From: Paraoerskovia marina DSM 21750
GTDB taxonomy: Bacteria > Actinomycetota > Actinomycetes > Actinomycetales > Cellulomonadaceae
Assembly: GCF_000701465.1 (NCBI RefSeq)
Contig: NZ_JNIY01000004.1
Coordinates: forward strand, 62,001 to 126,000
Direction: 5' to 3'
Length of the DNA stretch: 64,000 nt
This document shows, in pieces, positions 1 to 10,008 of this stretch. The first letter of the stretch is position 1, and every line of letters begins with the position of its first letter. Both the position numbers and the translations under genes were made by a program. The notes under the pieces are model-generated. The model did no database searches. It was not told where the DNA came from and saw only the letters and a list, made by a program, of their open reading frames with translations.

Positions 1-1010
1 CCGAGCGTCTGGCTCTGGACCCGGCCGCCGGTCAGTACCTCGGCGTGGACTTCGGGCATCGACGCGTGCATGTGGCTATCGCCAACGCGTCGCATGAAAT
101 TGTCGCCTCCGGTCTCGTCCGCTACGACGACTCGACGCCGTGGGACGATCGGCTAGACCTCGCGTTCGACGCCGTCGAAGCGCTCTCCGTCGAGCACAGC
201 CTGCACCTCAGCGCGCTGCAGGGCGTCGGCATCGGCGTCCCGGGTCCGTACACGGGGACCCGATCAGGCGAGGCAGCTCCAGTTGCCTGGAATCGCAATG
301 CCACGCCGGTGGGCGTCGACAGGGCCTTCGCCGAGCGGTACGACTCCCCGGTGGTGGTCGACAACAACACCCGCCTTGCGGCTCTCGCCGAGGCGATGTC
401 CGGGCCAGACGGCCTCAGCGACCTCACCTATGTCAGGCTGTCCGACGGAGTTGGTGGTGGCTTCGTGGTCGCCGGACGCCTGGTCCGCGGATCACGGGGA
501 TTCGCCGGCGAGCTCGGTCACGTGACCTCCGACCCGGGCGGCGTCCTCTGCCGTTGCGGCAAACGGGGGTGTCTCGAGACGGTCGCCTCCGTCCCCGCGA
601 TCCTGGCGGCGTGCCGGAGTCGTGGGGCGGACGTCCAGGACCTCGACGACCTCGCCGTCGCGGTCGATCGCGCCGACCCGGTGGTCGACGCCGTCCTGCG
701 CGAGGTCGGTGCCGCGGTCGGCCGCGTGCTCGGGGCGGCCGCCATGACCCTGGACCCCACCGAGGTGGTCATCGGCGGCGAGATCGTGCACGTCGCCCCG
801 GTGATCGTCGAACAAGCCGCCTCGACCCTCCGGTACGAGCTCCACTCGATCCCGACCTCTGACACGTGCACCGTGCGCGCCGGTCGGCTCCGCGACAGCG
901 ACGGCGCCCAGGGCGCCCTCGCCGCGACCTTCCATCAATCCCCACTGCTCGCGGGCTACCCGGAACCCGGGTCGTTCGGCGCGAGCGAGACGCAAAGGAG
1001 CGCACAGTGA
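1..1010 (+). CDS. ROK-family transcriptional regulator/sugar kinase, 5' end outside window
   Basis: The frame is open from base 3 with no start, so the N-terminus, where ROK repressors carry a winged helix, lies outside the window. The visible part is a ROK fold: a [14 protein letters not shown] phosphate-binding-like strand, [27 protein letters not shown], and the ROK zinc signature GELGH followed by [13 protein letters not shown] repressors sense sugars or sugar phosphates. The stop overlaps the GTG of the permease gene by 4 nt, so it belongs to the ABC/sulfatase operon and is the obvious candidate regulator. A free sugar kinase is possible, but the residues before the fold fit a longer regulator. 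Confidence 0.85.
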   Translation, partial: ERLALDPAAGQYLGVDFGHRRVHVAIANASHEIVASGLVRYDDSTPWDDRLDLAFDAVEALSVEHSLHLSALQGVGIGVPGPYTGTRSGEAAPVAWNRNATPVGVDRAFAERYDSPVVVDNNTRLAALAEAMSGPDGLSDLTYVRLSDGVGGGFVVAGRLVRGSRGFAGELGHVTSDPGGVLCRCGKRGCLETVASVPAILAACRSRGADVQDLDDLAVAVDRADPVVDAVLREVGAAVGRVLGAAAMTLDPTEVVIGGEIVHVAPVIVEQAASTLRYELHSIPTSDTCTVRAGRLRDSDGAQGALAATFHQSPLLAGYPEPGSFGASETQRSAQ

Positions 1011-1915
1011 CCACCTCGACCTACAGCGTGGCGCGCAACGGGCCGGAGCCCGGCGGCGACGCCGTCGCCGCCGGGACGGCCGCAGCCGTCCCGGTCAGCA
1101 CGGACGGGACGTCCGGGGGAACCGACGGACCGCCGTCCCCCCGGCCGACGACGCGTCGGCGCACCATGGACAAGAAGTCCAGGCTCCGCCTGCTCAACGC
1201 CTTCTCGATCGTCATGGGCATCGCCACCTGGTGGGTCATGTCGCTGGCCGGGTTCCAGTTCCCGACACCGCCCGAGGTCGTGGCGAAGGCGGGTGAGATG
1301 TGGTCGAGCGGGATTCTGCAGGAGGACATCCTCGCCAGTCTCGGTCGCGTGCTCACAGGATTCCTCATCGGTTCGGCGCTCGCGATCCCCGTCGGGTTCC
1401 TCATGGGCTGGTACACCGTCGCCCGAGGACTGTTCGAGCCGTGGATCCAGTTCTTCCGCACGATCCCGCCGCTCGCGCTGCTCCCGCTCGTCCTCGTGCT
1501 GATGGGGATCGGCGAGCTCCCCAAGGTCTTCGTGATCTTCCTCGCGGCCTTCCTCGCGTGCGTCATCTCGACGTACCAGGGCGTCGTCGGGGTCGACAAG
1601 ACGCTCATCAACGCGGCACGCGTCCTCGGTGCGAAGGACGGCCGCATCTTCGCCCGCGTCGTGGTCCCGGCATCCACGCCGTTCATCCTCGTGGGCATGC
1701 GCGTCGGCCTCGGTTCCGCCTGGGCGACGCTCGTCGCCGCGGAGCTCCTCGCCGCGCAGGCCGGCCTCGGCTACCGGATGCAGCAGGCACAGCTCTACTA
1801 CGACCTGGCGACGATCTTCGTCGACATCATCGCGATCGGGATCCTCGGTCTCGTGATGGACCGGCTCCTTCTCCTCGCCGAGACCAAGCTCACCGGATGG
1901 CAGGAACGACGATGA
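1007..1915 (+). CDS. ABC transporter permease, NitT/TauT (sulfonate/taurine-type) family
   Basis: A 302-residue integral membrane permease of a TauC/SsuC-like importer. GTG 1007 is chosen because AAAGGAG (994-1000) precedes it by 6 nt and it overlaps the ROK stop. The first ~50 residues are a hydrophilic Ala/Gly/Thr-rich extension, longer than usual. Membrane spans begin near residue 62. The EAA-type cytoplasmic loop ([20 protein letters not shown]) docks the ATPase. An internal ATG at 1167 (MDKKSR) would give a family-typical length and is an alternative start. It overlaps the ATPase gene in an ATGA arrangement. Confidence 0.9.
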   Translation: MTTSTYSVARNGPEPGGDAVAAGTAAAVPVSTDGTSGGTDGPPSPRPTTRRRTMDKKSRLRLLNAFSIVMGIATWWVMSLAGFQFPTPPEVVAKAGEMWSSGILQEDILASLGRVLTGFLIGSALAIPVGFLMGWYTVARGLFEPWIQFFRTIPPLALLPLVLVLMGIGELPKVFVIFLAAFLACVISTYQGVVGVDKTLINAARVLGAKDGRIFARVVVPASTPFILVGMRVGLGSAWATLVAAELLAAQAGLGYRMQQAQLYYDLATIFVDIIAIGILGLVMDRLLLLAETKLTGWQERR

Positions 1916-2739
1916 CGACCACGACCCCCGGACAGCGGACCGAGGCCAAGATCTCCGTCCAGGACGTCCGCAAGACCTTCGACCTCAAGAACGAGGAGTT
2001 CGTCGCGCTCGAGCGCGTCAACCTCGACATCTCCGACAACGAGTTCGTGACGGTCGTCGGGCCGTCCGGCTGCGGCAAGTCGACCCTGATGAACATCCTC
2101 GCGGGCCTCGACGAGACGACCGCCGGGCACGCCCTGGTGGACGGCGCGGAGGTGTCGGGACCCGGACCCGAGCGCGGCGTGATCTTCCAGCAGTACGCGC
2201 TCTTCCCGTGGCTCACGGTCCGCAAGAACGTGGAGTTCGGCCTGAAGGTCGCCGGATACGCCAAGGCGGAACGCCGAGAGCGTGCCGAGCACTTCATCAA
2301 GCTCGTCGGGCTGGATCAGTTCGCGGACGCGCTCCCGAAGATGCTGTCGGGCGGCATGAAGCAGCGCTGCGCGATCGCCCGCGCCTACGCGGTCGACCCG
2401 TCGATCCTGCTCATGGACGAGCCGTTCGGGGCGCTCGACGCGCTGACCCGGGTCCGTCTCCAGGAGCAGCTCCTGGAGACCTGGAGCCGCGAGAAGCGCA
2501 CCGTCGTGTTCATCACGCACGACGTCGACGAGGCCGTGTTCCTCGCCAACCGTGTCGTGGTCATGGCCGCGCGCCCGGGGCGGATCTACGACGTCATCGA
2601 CATCGACCTGCCGTACCCCCGCACCGAGGAGGTCCGCCTCAGCCCAGAGTTCGCGGAGCTGCGCAACCGGATCTGGACCTCCGTCTACCACCAGACGCCC
2701 GGCACCGCTGCCGACGCGTCGGCCACCGCGCGGGCCTGA
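1912..2739 (+). CDS. ABC transporter ATP-binding protein, NitT/TauT family
   Basis: A 275-residue ATPase that energises the importer. It has Walker [10 protein letters not shown], a Q-loop in FQQYALFPW, signature LSGGMKQR, Walker [13 protein letters not shown] and the switch histidine in [12 protein letters not shown] 1912 overlaps the permease stop. The sequence fits the SsuB/TauB/nitrate group. The substrate cannot be read from the ATPase; the two downstream sulfatases point to a sulfate ester. Confidence 0.93.
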   Translation: MTTTTPGQRTEAKISVQDVRKTFDLKNEEFVALERVNLDISDNEFVTVVGPSGCGKSTLMNILAGLDETTAGHALVDGAEVSGPGPERGVIFQQYALFPWLTVRKNVEFGLKVAGYAKAERRERAEHFIKLVGLDQFADALPKMLSGGMKQRCAIARAYAVDPSILLMDEPFGALDALTRVRLQEQLLETWSREKRTVVFITHDVDEAVFLANRVVVMAARPGRIYDVIDIDLPYPRTEEVRLSPEFAELRNRIWTSVYHQTPGTAADASATARA

Positions 2740-2816
2740 TCCACCCGCCAGACCGGCCTGTCCGACCTGTTCTGCCCCGTTCACCTGCCTGACCCCCCCC
2801 AAGGAAGAGGACTGTC

Positions 2817-3833
2817 ATGCGCATCACCAAGAAAATCTTCGGCGCCTCGTTGGTCGCCGCGACCCTCGCTCTCAGCGCCGCGGCGTGCTCGTCCGGCGAT
2901 GACCCCAGCGCGTCAGACGGCGGCAGCTCGGAAGAGACGATTGACGTCAGCTTTGGCTACATCCCGGACTTCAACGGCACGAGCCTGCTGGCCATCGCCG
3001 ACGATCAGGGTATGTGGGACGAACACAACATCGAGATCAACACCCCGTCATTCACGAACGGTCCGCTCCAGATCCAGGCTCTGGGTACCGGGGACCTCGA
3101 CTTCGGCTACATCGGCCCGGGCGCGTTCTGGCTACCGGCGTCGGGGCAGGCGAAGATCGTCGCGATGAACACGCTCGGTCAGGCGGACCGCGTCGTCGGC
3201 CAGCCGGGCATCGAGTCCATGGACGACCTGCGCGGCAAGAAGGTCGCCGTCCCGGAGGGCACCTCGGGCGACATGATCCTCACCCTCGCCCTCCAGGACG
3301 CGGGGATGACGAAGGACGACATCGAGGTCGTGCCGATGGAGCCCGCGGCGATCGTCGCAGCGCTGTCGTCGGGCCAGGTCGACGGTGCCGGCTTCTGGTA
3401 CCCGGCGCTCGCAACGGTCAAGGAGCAGGTGCCCGACCTTGTGGAGATTGCCTCGAACAAGGACTTCGAGGACTCGGTCTCGTTCCCGACGGCGTTCGTG
3501 GCGGGCAACGACCTGGTGGCGAACGACCCGGAAAAGGTCGAGCGAGTGCTCGCGGTGCTGCGCGAGGCGATCGACTACCGCGCGGAAAACATGGAGAGTG
3601 CCATCGAGCTCACCGCGGCGTTCAACGACCTCGCGGTTGAGGACGTCGCTGGCGATGCGGCGAACGTGCAGGTGCTGGGCCTCGACGAGATCGACACGAT
3701 GACCGAGGACGGCACTGTCGACGGCTGGCTCACCGGCATGGGCGACTACTTCGTCGGCGCGGGCAAGCTGGACGCCCAGGTCGAGCCGTCCGAGTACTAC
3801 CTCGGTGACATGTTCCTCGAGGCGGGCAAGTGA
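2817..3833 (+). CDS. ABC substrate-binding lipoprotein, NMT1/TauA/SsuA-like
   Basis: A 338-residue extracytoplasmic solute receptor. The signal peptide ends in a lipobox (SAAAC, Cys24), so it should be lipid-anchored. The mature protein starts with SFGYIPDFNGTSLLAIADDQGMW-type motifs of the family, followed by GPLQIQALGTGDLDFGYIG and the KVAVPEGTSGDMIL hinge region. AAGGAAGAGG (2801-2810) lies 6 nt before ATG 2817. The stop overlaps the GTG of the first sulfatase by 4 nt, coupling uptake to sulfate-ester cleavage. The ligand is unknown. Confidence 0.9.
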   Translation: MRITKKIFGASLVAATLALSAAACSSGDDPSASDGGSSEETIDVSFGYIPDFNGTSLLAIADDQGMWDEHNIEINTPSFTNGPLQIQALGTGDLDFGYIGPGAFWLPASGQAKIVAMNTLGQADRVVGQPGIESMDDLRGKKVAVPEGTSGDMILTLALQDAGMTKDDIEVVPMEPAAIVAALSSGQVDGAGFWYPALATVKEQVPDLVEIASNKDFEDSVSFPTAFVAGNDLVANDPEKVERVLAVLREAIDYRAENMESAIELTAAFNDLAVEDVAGDAANVQVLGLDEIDTMTEDGTVDGWLTGMGDYFVGAGKLDAQVEPSEYYLGDMFLEAGK

Positions 3834-5407
3834 GCTCGAACCACCCGGGCGGCGCCACGTCGGGCGGGGGGTCGAACACGTCGGCGCCCCGCCCGGCGCG
3901 GAACGTCCTGTTCCTCATGACCGACCAGCACCGGGTCGACACGCTGGGCGCCTACGGGAACGCGCACGCGTCGACCCCGGTGCTCGACGAGCTGGCCCGG
4001 ACCGGCACCCGGTTCGACCGCTGGTACACGCCGACGGCGATCTGCACGCCGGCGCGCGCCAGCCTCCTGACCGGCCAGGCGCCGTTCCGCCACCGGGTCC
4101 TCGCGAACCACGAGCGCAACGTGGGCTACCTGGAGGACCTCGCACCCGGGACGTTCACCTTCGTGGAGGCGCTCCGTGGCGCCGGCTACAACACCGGCCT
4201 CGTCGGCAAGTGGCACGCGGGCACCGAGCGGGCCGCTGCGGACTTCGGGTTCGACGGTCCGGACCTGCCCGGGTGGCACAACCCGGTCGACAACGCCGAC
4301 TACCTCGCGTACCTCGCGGAGAACGACCTTCCGCCCTACGAGATCAGCGATCGGATCCGAGGGACGCTGCCGAACGGCGGGCCGGGGAACCTGCTGGCCG
4401 CGCGTCTCCACCAGCCGGTGGAGGCCACGTTCGAGCACTACCTGGCGACGCGGACCATCGAGCTGCTGGAGCGCTACGCGGACGAGTTCCGCAGCGGGGC
4501 GCGGCCGTTCTTCCTGGAGCTCAACTTCTTCGGCCCGCACCTGCCGTACATCGTCCCGGACGAGTACTTCGACATGGTGGACCCGGCCGACGTGGAGCTC
4601 CCGGCGTCGATCGCCGAGACCTTCGAGGGCAAGCCTCCGGTGCAGGCCAACTACAGCGCGCACTGGACGTTCGACACCATGCCGATCGAAGTGACGCGCA
4701 AGCTCATCGCGGTCTACTGGGGGTACGTAGCCCTCATCGACCAGCAGATCGGCCGGGTCATGGACGCTCTCGAGCGGCTTGGCCTCGTCGACGAGACCGC
4801 GGTGTTCTTCACGTGCGACCACGGCGAGTTCACGGGGTCGCACCGGCTCCACGACAAGGGCCCCGCGATGTACGAGGACATCTACCGGACGCCGGGGCTC
4901 CTGCGGGTGCCCGGTGGTCCCGAGGGCCAGGTGCGGACGGAGTTCGTCAGCCTCCTCGACTGCACCGCGACGATCCTCGACCTCGCCGGGATCGACCCGA
5001 CACCGGCCGTGGACTCGCGGAGTCTCCTGCCGATGGCCGAGGGGCAGGACGTGCCCTGGGACGAGGACATCGTCTGCGAGTTCCACGGGCACCACTTCCC
5101 GTACCCGCAGCGCATGCTGCGCGAGGACCGGTACAAGCTGGTGGTGAACCCGGACTCGACGAACGAGCTCTACGACCTCTTCGAGGACCCGGACGAGATG
5201 ACCAACGTCTACGCCAGTCCCGAGATGGACGAGGTCAGGCGCCGGATGATGGGCCGGCTCTACCGGGTCCTGCGCGAGCGGGGTGACAACTTCTACCACT
5301 GGATGACCACCATGTACGACGTCGGCGAGGTGGACTACGACCCGACCCAGTCGGGCCTGGACGAAACCACCTACCAGGCGGATCCGGGGGAGAGGCTGGC
5401 TCTGTGA
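3830..5407 (+). CDS. Sulfatase (type I, formylglycine), first of pair
   Basis: A 525-residue alkaline-phosphatase-superfamily sulfatase that hydrolyses sulfate esters. The Cys that must be oxidised to formylglycine is Cys72 in CTPARASLLTG, matching C-x-P-x-R. Metal-site motifs are LFLMTDQH near residue 32 and FFTCDHGEFTGSH. There is no signal peptide, only ~24 polar residues before the core, so the enzyme should be cytoplasmic and act on imported substrate. Start GTG 3830 overlaps the binding-protein stop. No formylglycine-generating enzyme is in the window. The ester substrate is not identifiable. Confidence 0.92.
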   Translation: MSSNHPGGATSGGGSNTSAPRPARNVLFLMTDQHRVDTLGAYGNAHASTPVLDELARTGTRFDRWYTPTAICTPARASLLTGQAPFRHRVLANHERNVGYLEDLAPGTFTFVEALRGAGYNTGLVGKWHAGTERAAADFGFDGPDLPGWHNPVDNADYLAYLAENDLPPYEISDRIRGTLPNGGPGNLLAARLHQPVEATFEHYLATRTIELLERYADEFRSGARPFFLELNFFGPHLPYIVPDEYFDMVDPADVELPASIAETFEGKPPVQANYSAHWTFDTMPIEVTRKLIAVYWGYVALIDQQIGRVMDALERLGLVDETAVFFTCDHGEFTGSHRLHDKGPAMYEDIYRTPGLLRVPGGPEGQVRTEFVSLLDCTATILDLAGIDPTPAVDSRSLLPMAEGQDVPWDEDIVCEFHGHHFPYPQRMLREDRYKLVVNPDSTNELYDLFEDPDEMTNVYASPEMDEVRRRMMGRLYRVLRERGDNFYHWMTTMYDVGEVDYDPTQSGLDETTYQADPGERLAL

Positions 5408-6867
5408 GGCGCCCCAACGTCGTCCTGATCCTCACGGACGACCACGCCGCGCACGCCATCGGCGCCTACGGGTCCGTGGTGAACGAGACGCCCCGCATCG
5501 ACGAGGTCGGCGCGGCGGGCCGGCGGCTCGACCGCTGCTATGCGACGAACTCGCTGTGCTCGCCGAGCCGGGCCTCGATCCTCACGGGGACGTACAGCCA
5601 CGTCAACGGCGTCACGACCCTCTCGACCCCGGTCGACGCGAGCCAGCCCACGTTCGTGTTGCAGCTGCGCGCGGCCGGGTACCGCACCGCCGTCGTCGGC
5701 AAGTGGCACATGGGTGACGGGGAGGGGCACGACCCGCAGGGTTTCGACTACTGGGACGTGCTCATCGAGCAGGGCGAGTACCACGACCCGACGTTCCTGT
5801 CCGAGGACGGGCTGCGCACCGAGCCGGGCTATGCGACGGACGTCGTGACGGACCTCGGGCTGCGCTGGGCGGAGTCGCTCGACGGCGACGAGCCGTGGTG
5901 CCTGCTGCTGTGGCACAAGGCGCCGCACCGGCCGTGGCAGCCGGACGCGGCGCACGCGGACCTCTACACCGCCCCGATCCCGGTGCCGGAGACGTTCACG
6001 GACGACTACGCGACGCGCACGTCGTCGTCGCGGCGGGCGGCGATGCGGATCGCCGAGCACCTGAACGCCGAGGACCTCAAGGTCGACCCGCCGCCGGGTC
6101 TCGACCAGGACGCGCTGGCACTGTGGAAGTACCAGCGCTATATGGAGGACTACCTGCGCTGCGTCGCCTCGGTGGACGACAACGTGGGCCGCGTCGTCGA
6201 CTGGCTGCGCGACCGTGGGGACTTCGACGACACGCTGCTCATGTACTCGTCCGACCAGGGATTCTTCCTGGGCGATCACGGGTGGTTCGACAAGCGGTTC
6301 ATGTACGAGGAGTCGATCCGCATGCCGTTCCTGCTGTCCTACCCGCGGGCGCTGCCGGCCGGGGAGGACCGCGAGGATCAGGCCCACGACGGGATCGTCA
6401 CCAACGTCGACCTCGCGAGGACGATCCTCGACGCGGCCGGGGTGGAGCCGCACCCGCGCATGCAGGGCCGGAGCTTCTGGGGCGACCTCACGGGGGTGCA
6501 GGACGGCGGCCCTCGCCCCGAGGGCTTCTACTACCGGTACTGGGAGCACGACGACGAGTTCCACAAGGCGCCCGCGCACTACGGGTACCGCGACGACCGC
6601 TACAAGATCATCTACTTCTACAACGACGGGCTGGGTCTCGCCGGCACCGGGCCGTTCACGTACTCCGGCGAGTGGGAGATGTACGACCTGCTGGACGATC
6701 CCGAGGAGCTCCGCAACGTCGCCGAGGATCCTGGGTACGCGGAGGTGCGTGCCCGGATGGAGGTCGCGATGTGGACGGCTCAGGAAGCGGTGGGCGACCA
6801 GCCTCACCCTAGCCAGCCTGTCCCGGCGGGAATCGCCGGTGCCCTGGTGAGCGACAACGGTTCGTAA
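5404..6867 (+). CDS. Sulfatase (type I, formylglycine), second of pair
   Basis: A 487-residue sulfatase with Cys52 in LCSPSRASILTG, metal motifs LILTDDHAAHA (Asp12/Asp13) and SSDQGFFLGDHGWFDK. The latter, with RFMYEESIRMPFL, resembles N-acetylglucosamine-6-sulfatase-like members, but substrate assignment by eye is weak. There is no signal peptide, so a cytoplasmic location is expected. GTG 5404 overlaps the preceding stop (GTGA). It shares only the family fold with the first sulfatase, so the pair is probably not a recent duplication. The two may remove sulfates at different positions of one imported compound. Confidence 0.92.
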   Translation: MRRPNVVLILTDDHAAHAIGAYGSVVNETPRIDEVGAAGRRLDRCYATNSLCSPSRASILTGTYSHVNGVTTLSTPVDASQPTFVLQLRAAGYRTAVVGKWHMGDGEGHDPQGFDYWDVLIEQGEYHDPTFLSEDGLRTEPGYATDVVTDLGLRWAESLDGDEPWCLLLWHKAPHRPWQPDAAHADLYTAPIPVPETFTDDYATRTSSSRRAAMRIAEHLNAEDLKVDPPPGLDQDALALWKYQRYMEDYLRCVASVDDNVGRVVDWLRDRGDFDDTLLMYSSDQGFFLGDHGWFDKRFMYEESIRMPFLLSYPRALPAGEDREDQAHDGIVTNVDLARTILDAAGVEPHPRMQGRSFWGDLTGVQDGGPRPEGFYYRYWEHDDEFHKAPAHYGYRDDRYKIIYFYNDGLGLAGTGPFTYSGEWEMYDLLDDPEELRNVAEDPGYAEVRARMEVAMWTAQEAVGDQPHPSQPVPAGIAGALVSDNGS

Positions 6868-7244
6868 AGAACGCGAGCCCGACTGGTCCAGACGAGAGCC
6901 GCCTGGCGAAGCGAGGAAGGCTTCGATCAACCTCGTGCGGATCGAAACAGCACCTCCCGCCTGAGGTCCTCACCCTGCTGTACGGAGGAGCGTCCAACCG
7001 TCGACGCGAGGGTCGCGACATATGAGCAGGGTCGCCATGCCGTGACAAACCGCGCGTCAGCGAGCCCGCGGGCGCGCTTGAGTGACGGGCGGCGGCTGCG
7101 CGCACGGTTCTTGCTTGTGCGCTCCTAAACACTGCCTGCAGTACTGGCCCGCGCCGTTGTGGCCGCAGCCGCCCGACGCGGTCGCGATGATCATCAGGCT
7201 CTGGATCGCGCGTTCGGCCCGGGAATATGTAGGTCGCGTGCAGA
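6868..7244. other. Intergenic region between sulfatase operon and dnaK
   Basis: I see no convincing gene here; the open frames lack a start with a ribosome binding site and have no recognisable protein. There is no strong hairpin directly after the sulfatase stop. A lone CTTGAGT half-site occurs at 7077-7083 without a partner arm. Confidence 0.5.
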
Positions 7245-7265
7245 GTTGAGCCAGATAGACTCAAG
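7245..7265. promoter_or_regulatory. HAIR operator 1 (HspR binding site)
   Basis: GTTGAGC-N7-ACTCAAG. This matches the HspR-associated inverted repeat CTTGAGT-N7-ACTCAAG at 12 of 14 arm positions. It lies 144 bp upstream of dnaK, with HspR encoded at the end of the same operon. Confidence 0.85.
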
Positions 7266-7280
7266 ATTGGACTCCAGCGC

Positions 7281-7310
7281 TTGCAATGCCGAGCGAGGCA
7301 GGCTTACCTT
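7281..7310 (+). promoter_or_regulatory. Candidate dnaK promoter
   Basis: A possible -35 TTGCAA (7281-7286) and -10 TACCTT (7305-7310) are separated by 18 bp. HAIR site 2 overlaps the -10, so bound HspR would block polymerase. This assignment is by inspection only. Confidence 0.45.
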
Positions 7311-7328
7311 GAGTGCAGCAGACTCAAC
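7308..7328. promoter_or_regulatory. HAIR operator 2 (HspR binding site)
   Basis: CTTGAGT-N7-ACTCAAC matches 13 of 14 positions of the HspR consensus arms. It begins 63 bp after HAIR 1, six helical turns away, which would allow cooperative binding on one DNA face. Confidence 0.9.
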
Positions 7329-7408
7329 CAGCCCGTTCGGGGTGTCGCACGGTTCTCCGTGCACGACCGCCCGCGGGCCCTGCACCCGAAGCAAACGGAG
7401 GATTGACC

Positions 7409-9277
7409 ATGGCACGTGCAGTAGGAATCGACCTCGGAACCACCAACTCGGTGGTCTCCACCCTCGAGGGTGGCGAGCCCACCGTCATCGCGAACGCCGA
7501 AGGCGCCCGCACCACCCCGTCCGTCGTGGCGTTCTCCAAGTCGGGCGAGGTGCTCGTCGGTGAGGTGGCCAAGCGTCAGGCCGTCACCAACGTCGACCGC
7601 ACCATCTCGTCGGTCAAGCGCCACATGGGCACCGACTGGTCGGTCGAGATCGACGACAAGCAGTACTCGGCGCAGGAGATCTCCGCCCGCATCCTCGGCA
7701 AGCTGAAGCGCGACGCCGAGGAGTACCTGGGCGAGGCCGTCACCGACGCCGTCATCACCGTCCCGGCCTACTTCAACGACGCCGAGCGTCAGGCCACCAA
7801 GGACGCCGGACAGATCGCGGGCCTCAACGTCACGCGTATCGTCAACGAGCCGACCGCGGCTGCTCTGGCCTACGGCCTCGAGCGCGGCAAGGAGGACGAG
7901 CTCATCCTCGTCTTCGACCTCGGTGGCGGAACGTTCGACGTCTCCCTCCTCGAGGTGGGCAAGGACGAGGACGAGTTCTCGACCATCCAGGTCCGCGCGA
8001 CCTCCGGTGACAACCGCCTCGGTGGTGACGACTGGGACCAGCGCATCGTGGAGCACCTCATCAAGCAGGTGAAGAACAACTCGGGCGTCGACCTGTCCAA
8101 GGACAAGATCGCGCTGCAGCGTCTGCGCGAGGCGGCCGAGCAGGCCAAGAAGGAGCTGTCGTCCGCGACCAGCACCAACATCTCGATGCAGTACCTCTCC
8201 ATGTCGGAGAACGGCCCGATCCACCTGGACGAGAAGCTCACGCGTGCGCAGTTCCAGCAGATGACGCAGGACCTGATCGACCGGACCAAGTCGCCGTTCC
8301 ACGCCGTCATCCGTGACGCCGGCATCTCGGTCAACGACATCGACCACATCGTGCTCGTCGGTGGTTCGACGCGTATGCCGGCCGTGACCGACGTCGTCAA
8401 GGAGCTCACCGGTGGCAAGGAGCCCAACAAGGGCGTCAACCCGGACGAGGTCGTCGCTGTCGGCGCCGCCCTGCAGGCCGGTGTCATCTCCGGTGACCGC
8501 AAGGACGTCCTGCTCATCGACGTCACCCCGCTCTCCCTCGGCATCGAGACCAAGGGTGGCGTGATGACCAAGCTCATCGAGCGCAACACGGCGATCCCGA
8601 CCAAGCGCAGCGAGGTCTTCTCGACCGCCGAGGACAACCAGCCGTCGGTCCTCATCCAGGTCTTCCAGGGTGAGCGCGAGTTCGCCCGCGACAACAAGCC
8701 GCTCGGCACGTTCGAGCTCACCGGCATCGCGCCGGCGCCGCGCGGTCTGCCGCAGATCGAGGTCACCTTCGACATCGACGCGAACGGCATCGTGCACGTG
8801 TCCGCCAAGGACCGTGGCACCGGCCAGGAGCAGTCGATGACGATCACCGGCGGGTCGGCCCTCCCCAAGGAGGACATCGACCGCATGGTGAAGGAGGCCG
8901 AGGAGCACGCCGCCGAGGACAAGGCGCGTCGTGAGGAGGCGGAGACCCGCAACCAGGCCGAGTCCTTCGCGTACTCGACCGAGAAGCTGGTCAACGACAA
9001 CAAGGAGAAGCTCTCCGACGAGGTCGTGACCGAGGTCGAGGCAGACATCGCCGCCGTGAAGACCGCGCTCGAGGGCGAGGACTTCGAGGCCGTGAAGTCG
9101 GCGAACGAGAAGCTCATGACGTCGTCGCAGAAGATCGGCGAGGCGCTCTACGCCCAGGAGCAGGCTGCCGGTGAGCAGGCTGCCGCGGGCGACCAGGGCA
9201 CCGAGACCCCGGAGAACGACGAGGACATCGTCGACGCCGAGGTCGTGGACGACGACACCGAGGGTGACCGCAAGTGA
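7409..9277 (+). CDS. dnaK: Molecular chaperone DnaK (Hsp70)
   Basis: A 622-residue ATP-driven cytoplasmic chaperone that works with GrpE and DnaJ. It shows the Hsp70 N-terminus ([13 protein letters not shown]), [27 protein letters not shown] and the substrate-binding segment [13 protein letters not shown]. The C-terminal tail is acidic and Ala-rich. ATG 7409 follows GGAGG (7397-7401) by 7 nt. It is first in dnaK-grpE-dnaJ-hspR and overlaps grpE by 4 nt. Two HAIR operators upstream indicate negative autoregulation by HspR. Confidence 0.98.
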   Translation: MARAVGIDLGTTNSVVSTLEGGEPTVIANAEGARTTPSVVAFSKSGEVLVGEVAKRQAVTNVDRTISSVKRHMGTDWSVEIDDKQYSAQEISARILGKLKRDAEEYLGEAVTDAVITVPAYFNDAERQATKDAGQIAGLNVTRIVNEPTAAALAYGLERGKEDELILVFDLGGGTFDVSLLEVGKDEDEFSTIQVRATSGDNRLGGDDWDQRIVEHLIKQVKNNSGVDLSKDKIALQRLREAAEQAKKELSSATSTNISMQYLSMSENGPIHLDEKLTRAQFQQMTQDLIDRTKSPFHAVIRDAGISVNDIDHIVLVGGSTRMPAVTDVVKELTGGKEPNKGVNPDEVVAVGAALQAGVISGDRKDVLLIDVTPLSLGIETKGGVMTKLIERNTAIPTKRSEVFSTAEDNQPSVLIQVFQGEREFARDNKPLGTFELTGIAPAPRGLPQIEVTFDIDANGIVHVSAKDRGTGQEQSMTITGGSALPKEDIDRMVKEAEEHAAEDKARREEAETRNQAESFAYSTEKLVNDNKEKLSDEVVTEVEADIAAVKTALEGEDFEAVKSANEKLMTSSQKIGEALYAQEQAAGEQAAAGDQGTETPENDEDIVDAEVVDDDTEGDRK

Positions 9278-9867
9278 CGTCCGCTGACGACACCACCCCC
9301 GAGAACGAGCGTCCCGAGGACGAGTCGGCACAGCCCGCGGACGCCGCCGAGCAGGCGGCGTCCGCGGGGGACGCCCCCGAGGGCGACCCCTTGGAGGCAC
9401 TCGACTTCGAGCCCAGCGAGGAGGCGTCCGAGGACGCCGCCGTGCTGGCCGCGAAGGCTGAGGCCGCGGAGCACCTCGACGCCCTCCAGCGCGAGCGTGC
9501 GAGCTTCACGAACTACCGCAATCGTGCGGTGCGTGACAACGCGGCGGCACGGACCCAGGGCGTCCAGGACGTCCTGGCCGGGCTGCTCCCGGTGCTCGAC
9601 GACATCGAGCGGGCGCGCCAGCACGGCGAGCTCACCGGCCCGTTCGTCGCGATCAGCGACAAGCTGGACGGCGCGCTCGCCAAGTTCGAGATCGAGCGGT
9701 TCGGCGCGGTCGGGGACGAGTTCGACCCCAACCTCCACGAGGCACTCATGCACTCGACCGACCCCGAGGCGACGTCCTCGACGGTCAACATCGTGATCGA
9801 GCCCGGGTACCGGATCGGGGAGCGTGTGGTCCGCGCGGCCCGCGTGTCCGTCGTCGGGCCCGAGTAG
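9274..9867 (+). CDS. grpE: Nucleotide exchange factor GrpE
   Basis: A 197-residue co-chaperone that releases ADP from DnaK. The first ~60 residues are acidic and disordered, followed by a long helix ([20 protein letters not shown]) and the C-terminal beta wing with the motif [14 protein letters not shown] 9274 overlaps the dnaK stop, so the two are translationally coupled. Confidence 0.96.
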   Translation: MTSADDTTPENERPEDESAQPADAAEQAASAGDAPEGDPLEALDFEPSEEASEDAAVLAAKAEAAEHLDALQRERASFTNYRNRAVRDNAAARTQGVQDVLAGLLPVLDDIERARQHGELTGPFVAISDKLDGALAKFEIERFGAVGDEFDPNLHEALMHSTDPEATSSTVNIVIEPGYRIGERVVRAARVSVVGPE

Positions 9868-9929
9868 CACCCGCTTCACCGTGCCGAGCATGCGGTCCGC
9901 CCCTCGACCCCGGTCCTGAGGGCGGGCCG

Positions 9930-9969
9930 CCTGCTCGGCCGAGCAGGTGGTGGGCCCGGTCGGGCCCAC
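9930..9969. other. Two tandem perfect inverted repeats between grpE and dnaJ
   Basis: An 18-bp perfect palindrome (9930-9947, CCTGCTCGG/CCGAGCAGG) is followed by a 9-bp stem with a 2-nt spacer (9950-9958/9961-9969, GTGGGCCCG). They fill most of the 141-nt gap. In RNA they could act as a partial terminator or a processing/stability element setting the DnaK:DnaJ ratio. Confidence 0.6.
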
Positions 9970-10008
9970 GGACGAACGTAGAGAGCATGACCGAGGAAAG
10001 GAGGCGCC

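Noticed and set aside
2793-2800. Run of eight C residues as a phase-variable tract
   Set aside because: Non-coding and upstream of the ribosome binding site; no evidence of variation.
7077-7083. Third HAIR site (CTTGAGT)
   Set aside because: No matching right arm seven bases downstream.
9987-10008. ATG 9987 as dnaJ start
   Set aside because: It is out of frame with the J domain; GTG 10009 has AAAGGAGG at good spacing.
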